Source: Psychroserpens algicola
GTDB taxonomy: Bacteria > Bacteroidota > Bacteroidia > Flavobacteriales > Flavobacteriaceae
Assembly: GCF_014526325.1 (NCBI RefSeq)
Contig: NZ_JACNMJ010000007.1
Span: 124,001 to 188,000 of the forward strand
Reading direction: 5' to 3'
Length of the DNA stretch: 64,000 bases
This document shows, in pieces, positions 60,820 through 64,000 of the stretch. How positions within the stretch are numbered: the first letter of the stretch is position 1; each line of letters opens with the position of its first letter. Both the position numbers and the translations under genes were made by a program. The notes under the pieces were generated by a model. That model saw nothing but the letters and a program-made list of their open reading frames with translations, was not told the origin of the DNA and did no database searches.

Positions 60820-60952
60820 TGCTAACGGCTTCGTGTTATGATGTGTTGCGTTGGTCAGGAACTAAGTTAATAAAAAGTCACGAACCAGAGGAAAATCCGT
60901 AGGATTTTCCGAGTAGGCTAGAAGAAGCAATGCATTATACACGTTGTTACAA
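60820..60952 (-). repeat. attC-like cassette site, class 4
   Basis: Boxes TGCTAAC / GTTACAA; 3' site of cassette A, copy 2. The left box pairs with GTTAGCA at 57182: GTTAGCAAC, TG/AA mismatch, GCT. Confidence 0.94.
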
Positions 60953-61432
60953 TCAAGTAGCGACCCAATTGAGTAAGCAGATCGTGCTTATCGATACAGT
61001 TGAGAAAAATAAAATAAATAAAAAGCTAAACGCAAGTTTTGCTTTTACCACTTAATCGCGAAAAGTGTTTTATAAAAACGCTTTGTAGCTTTTCTGATAA
61101 ATTTAAAAGCTAGAACAGTTTTTTTGAATTTAGTTACTTAAAACTCAAAAAAAATCGAAAAAAATAAGGCCGATTTTTTTCTTCATGATTTAGATTTTCA
61201 TTTCACAATACTTTAAAATTCTGTTACATAAAAAGACATAGTTTTCAAGCGAGAACTCTTTTTACAAGATAGTATCGATATAATTTTTTCGTTAGAGTAA
61301 GTAATTCCGATAATCACATCAACTACTTTTCAAGGACAAATATTACAAGCTTAGTATTCGGAGTTTGAGTAAGAGAAAATTACAGGATTAGAGAAGTTTA
61401 CTTTTCTGCTCGATTTTTCTTGGAGCTATTTG
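60953..61432 (-). repeat. Gene-less repeated cassette A, copy 2
   Basis: Second copy of the 42525-42993 body. The last 150 bp are almost unchanged, while indels and substitutions gather in the middle (for example an added AAATCG near 61155). No frame is open in both copies. Confidence 0.82.
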
Positions 61433-61567
61433 TTGTAACGGTTTTGTGTATGGTTAGTTGCGTGTTTAAGCAACTAATTTAGTAAACAAATACTTGCCAG
61501 AGAAAATTCCGAAGGAATTTTCCAAATAGGCAACGACCAAAGCAATTAATTATACACGTTGTTGCCC
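61433..61567 (-). repeat. attC-like cassette site, class 3
   Basis: Boxes TTGTAAC / GTTGCCC. The left box pairs with GTTACAA at 60946. Confidence 0.94.
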
Positions 61568-61576
61568 ACAGTATTT

Positions 61577-62614
61577 TTATTCAAGTTGCCAACTCCATTC
61601 ACTCTCTAAACCAGCAATTTCGTCTTTGGTATAATTTAGTTTGTCAATAATTCCATTATAAATTTCATTCGGGTATTTCTTTAGAGCTAGCCAAATAAAT
61701 TCAGAGTGATATTCTTTAGTTGAACCATCAGATTCGTTAATTGTTTTTTCTAATAGCTGTCTAGATTTAATATCCTTATAGCTTACTATTCCTTGATATA
61801 ATTCACGTAACATTGAATAATTATAACCTCCTGAATTATTAATTTCGCGAGAGTGAATTTCTATTATTCGTTTAAATGAATCCTCATTAGGGAAATTTTT
61901 TACTGCTTTCAACCCATTGCGTTGAATATTCTTATTCGTATCTTCTAACAATTGATTGATAAAATCAATATCACTTTCTCTGTGGTATTTTGAAATTGCA
62001 ATTATCGCTGAATTGTTTTCCTTTAAAGCTAATTCTCTAATTCTGTCGTAATATTTTTCATTTGGCTCAATTCTTTCTAACAATCTGTTTTTGTTGTCAC
62101 TTATCAAGTCTGGTGTAAATAGTATTAAACTATCTAAAGTTTTTTTGTCCGATTTTGTTAAGTATTCATTGTCAGGATAAGGTCTCGATATTGACTCAAT
62201 AAAATAGTCATTAACTCTTGTCATACTTCCAATACAACCATATTGTGTTGAAACAGAAGTAGTGTCTTTTAAATTCTTTTTTAGAATATTGAAGCTGCTT
62301 TTATTTCTCTTTTTAACAAGTAAATCAAACGCATAACATTTAACCACAGGATTTGGATGTTCAGTCAAGAGTAATAATTCTTGGTCAGTAGCATTTTTCT
62401 TTAAATCAGTGAAGTTATCCCATTGTTTTGGTTTTCCTCCAGAATATCCTACTGCACTTCCAGTTATTTCTCCATACTCGATTAAATCACTAACAATATC
62501 TTGGGTTTTCTGACTTAATTCATTCGTTTGAGCAAATTCAGTTTCCTTCTTTTCTTGAGAACAAGAACATAGAATCAGAAAGATAATTGATATTAGGACT
62601 GAAGTTTTTCTCAT
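61577..62614 (-). CDS. HEAT-like repeat lipoprotein
   Basis: 345 residues from the ATG at 62614 (MRKTSVLISIIFLILCSC, lipobox LCSC), chosen because the 16 codons upstream fall in the cassette site. The mature part is a helical solenoid with HEAT-like repeats: TEHPNPVVKCYAFDLLVKKR, FINQLLEDTNKNIQRNGLKA, and REINNSGGYNYSMLREL further on. Probably a periplasmic scaffold; the partner is unknown. Single gene in its cassette. Confidence 0.78.
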   Translation of the reverse strand: MRKTSVLISIIFLILCSCSQEKKETEFAQTNELSQKTQDIVSDLIEYGEITGSAVGYSGGKPKQWDNFTDLKKNATDQELLLLTEHPNPVVKCYAFDLLVKKRNKSSFNILKKNLKDTTSVSTQYGCIGSMTRVNDYFIESISRPYPDNEYLTKSDKKTLDSLILFTPDLISDNKNRLLERIEPNEKYYDRIRELALKENNSAIIAISKYHRESDIDFINQLLEDTNKNIQRNGLKAVKNFPNEDSFKRIIEIHSREINNSGGYNYSMLRELYQGIVSYKDIKSRQLLEKTINESDGSTKEYHSEFIWLALKKYPNEIYNGIIDKLNYTKDEIAGLESEWSWQLE

Positions 62615-62619
62615 ATTGT

Positions 62620-62750
62620 GGGCAATGGTTTTGTGTATGATTAGTGGCGTGTTTAAGCACATAATTTAGCAAATAAAAACCGAATAGAAAATCCGCGAGG
62701 ATTTTCGTAAGTAGGCTTGAACTAGCCATTAATTATACACGTTGTTAGCC
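62620..62750 (-). repeat. attC-like cassette site, class 6
   Basis: Boxes GGGCAAT (AAC mutated to AAT) and GTTAGCC. The left box otherwise pairs with GTTGCCC at 61561. Confidence 0.9.
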
Positions 62751-63814
62751 TTAGTTTTTATTTCGTTGTCAATTTTCGCGATTTTATTTATCAAGTATTC
62801 TCCAAATTCTGGTGTTAATCTCAGCTTATCAGCTCCACGCATTAAACTTCCGAAACTGTTTTTTCCACTTGGTGTAACATTAAATTTGCCTTGTCGAATG
62901 ACTTCATTTTTTTCATTTGTTATTGTAATACCTTGACTATTCCAATTTTGACCGTAATAAGGCGTTAAATTTTCTCCAACGACAAAATATGGCCATCTGT
63001 CATTTTCATTTCCGGTGTATTTAACTTCTGATTTTACTTTGTAAATTGAAAGTATATTTGAGTGTCCAACAGCATAGCATATTAATATGTCATTCTTTTT
63101 TACACCTTTTGGTTTAAGTTTTGAAAAATGTAAATCACTATCAATTTCGTCAAATACTCTGTCCCAAGAAATATTGTCTCCACTAACTCCAATAGGTTTA
63201 AGCCAATAATTAATATTTTTCTCAATAAAAAATGGATTTTCTTTTAAATCTATTTTTTTGCTTAAATCTAAGCTTGTGGGATTTTCTTTGTTTTCTTTTT
63301 TCGGATTTTTAGCAATCAATTCTATGAATCTGTCAATGTCTTTTTCTGTGAGTGGTTTTAAGATTACTTTACTTAAAATTCCATTTTCAAGTTCTAAAAT
63401 TTGTTCATTACTTGTTATTTTAGTTCCCCATTCATTATTGAGTCTTAATCCATTGTTGGTGAAGTTCGCAGAAGTAATTATCGCTTCTGATTTTCCATTA
63501 TCATATTTAGAAATATAGACTTTTCCGTGTAATGAATTTTCAATAAGAATTTCAAGTTCAATTTTTGATTTATTACAAAACTCGAACAAGTTTTTAAAAA
63601 ATGGAACTTTGGAATATTGGTCTAAATCTTTAGGTTTTAAAGTTGTGACAAGTCTTAGGCGCTTTATGCCTTTTAATTCTTTAAATGGGAAAAAGTCAAA
63701 TGAATTTGAAATAAACGGACTAACTATTAAAATATCAGAAGCATTTTTAAAACTTTCTAAAAGTCTTTGTAAATGATTGTTTCGAGTTAAATTGTTTATT
63801 ATTTCGTTCGTCAT
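62729..63814 (-). CDS. PLD-like nuclease fused to an EVE-like domain
   Basis: A 361-residue two-domain protein. N-terminal PLD-type nuclease (1-165): SLHGKVYISKYDNGKSEAII with His96 and Lys98, and TSANFTNNGL (Ser115, Asn117), similar to NgoFVII-like restriction nucleases. C-terminal (200-300): WLKPIGVSGDNISWDRVFDE, LKPKGVKKNDILICYAVG and DRWPYFVVGENLTPYY, a layout like EVE/PUA-type domains that read modified bases. A modification-dependent restriction enzyme is a natural inference. The last residues NNVYN and the stop come from the cassette site. Confidence 0.78.
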   Translation of the reverse strand: MTNEIINNLTRNNHLQRLLESFKNASDILIVSPFISNSFDFFPFKELKGIKRLRLVTTLKPKDLDQYSKVPFFKNLFEFCNKSKIELEILIENSLHGKVYISKYDNGKSEAIITSANFTNNGLRLNNEWGTKITSNEQILELENGILSKVILKPLTEKDIDRFIELIAKNPKKENKENPTSLDLSKKIDLKENPFFIEKNINYWLKPIGVSGDNISWDRVFDEIDSDLHFSKLKPKGVKKNDILICYAVGHSNILSIYKVKSEVKYTGNENDRWPYFVVGENLTPYYGQNWNSQGITITNEKNEVIRQGKFNVTPSGKNSFGSLMRGADKLRLTPEFGEYLINKIAKIDNEIKTKANNVYN

Positions 63815-63826
63815 TTCTTAAATTAA

Positions 63827-63961
63827 GGCTAACGGTCTTGTGTATGGTTAGTTGCGTGTTTAAGAAACTAATTTAGTAAACAAAAACGAACGCGAGAAAA
63901 TTCCGAAGGAATTTTCCAAATAAGCACTTGCCACAGCAATTAATTATACACGGTGTTGTGG
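63827..63961 (-). repeat. attC-like cassette site, class 3
   Basis: Boxes GGCTAAC / GTTGTGG. The left box pairs with GTTAGCC at 62744: GTTAGCCTTA, G/A mismatch, TTT. Confidence 0.94.
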
Positions 63962-63969
63962 TTAGTTTT

Positions 63970-64000
63970 TTATTTTTTCAGATACCAAGACCTGTCTTTT
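63970..64000 (-). CDS. C-terminal end of the next cassette gene
   Basis: Nine codons (KDRSWYLKK) and a TAA lie 9 bp after the site at 63827, the normal spacing of a cassette gene's end. The rest is beyond the window, so nothing can be said about function. Confidence 0.4.
   Translation of the reverse strand, partial: KDRSWYLKK

Noticed and set aside
62538-62729. 63-codon minus-strand frame over the start of the HEAT-like lipoprotein
   Set aside because: Lies in another frame of a well-supported signal peptide and a cassette site; no motif.
12618-63961. Repeats seen as REP/BIME elements or MITEs
   Set aside because: The two ends of one repeat generally do not match each other, while ends of neighbouring repeats facing the same gene do; MITE ends should match within the element.
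12618-63961. CRISPR-like array
   Set aside because: Repeats are about 130 bp with hairpins and are separated by whole genes of 0.35-3.6 kb; there are no short uniform spacers and no cas genes.

Overview
The window is low-GC Bacteroidota DNA, most likely from a flavobacterium. The evidence is two clear type IX secretion (T9SS) C-terminal sorting domains, very many signal-peptidase-II lipoproteins, and families typical of that phylum (DUF6090-like, BspA-like, HxlR, CPBP). Nearly the whole window reads as one long array of gene cassettes. I count 44 well-formed sites of about 130 bp between 22.6 kb and the right end, and about 15 decayed ones to the left. Each site starts with NNNNAAC, ends with GTTNNNN and folds into an imperfect hairpin, as integron attC sites do. 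The decisive observation is that the boxes match across a cassette and not across a site: the right box of one site is complementary to the left box of the NEXT site. That is expected if each cassette once circularised and recombined inside GTT. The match usually extends to 13-16 nt and carries a G-versus-A mismatch at position 11. No integrase is visible.

Stem classes used below. Class 1: ATTTCGTTGTG pairs with ACAATGAAT. Class 2: CTAGTTGCG with GCAATTA. Class 3: GTTAAGCAACTAA with GCAATTAATT and an AATTCCGAAGGAATT loop. Class 4: GATGTGTTGCG with GCAATGCATT. Class 5: the site of a repeated gene-less cassette. Class 6: a loop ending TTTTCGTAAGTAGGC. Almost all genes lie on the minus strand. 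Repeated cassettes keep the site on their LEFT, so a cassette is a minus-strand gene followed by its site. The array start (attI and intI) is therefore predicted beyond 64 kb to the right.

Layout. 1-12.6 kb: genes separated by badly decayed sites (acetyltransferase, M20 amidohydrolase lipoprotein, Qnr-like pentapeptide protein, DUF2200, two VOC proteins, T9SS beta-propeller, esterase, methyltransferase). 12.6-25.5 kb: half-decayed sites, lipoproteins, WD40 protein, first DUF6090-like genes, BspA-like protein, a broken methyltransferase and an IS30 remnant. 25.5-34.4 kb: intact sites, including a 3.2-kb five-gene redox cassette under an HxlR regulator. 34.4-57 kb: dense small cassettes with immunity-like proteins, a PLD-like nuclease and a HEPN-like protein, interspersed with seven copies of a gene-less cassette (B) and one of another (A). 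57-64 kb: a 3.6-kb five-gene cassette (sulfotransferase-like, membrane protein, PP2C-like, WbqC, Nudix), the second A copy, a HEAT-like lipoprotein and a PLD nuclease fused to an EVE-like domain.

The genes are not one pathway. They are an accessory reservoir rich in exported lipoproteins, self-contained multi-gene modules and immunity- or defence-like proteins, which fits a chromosomal integron.
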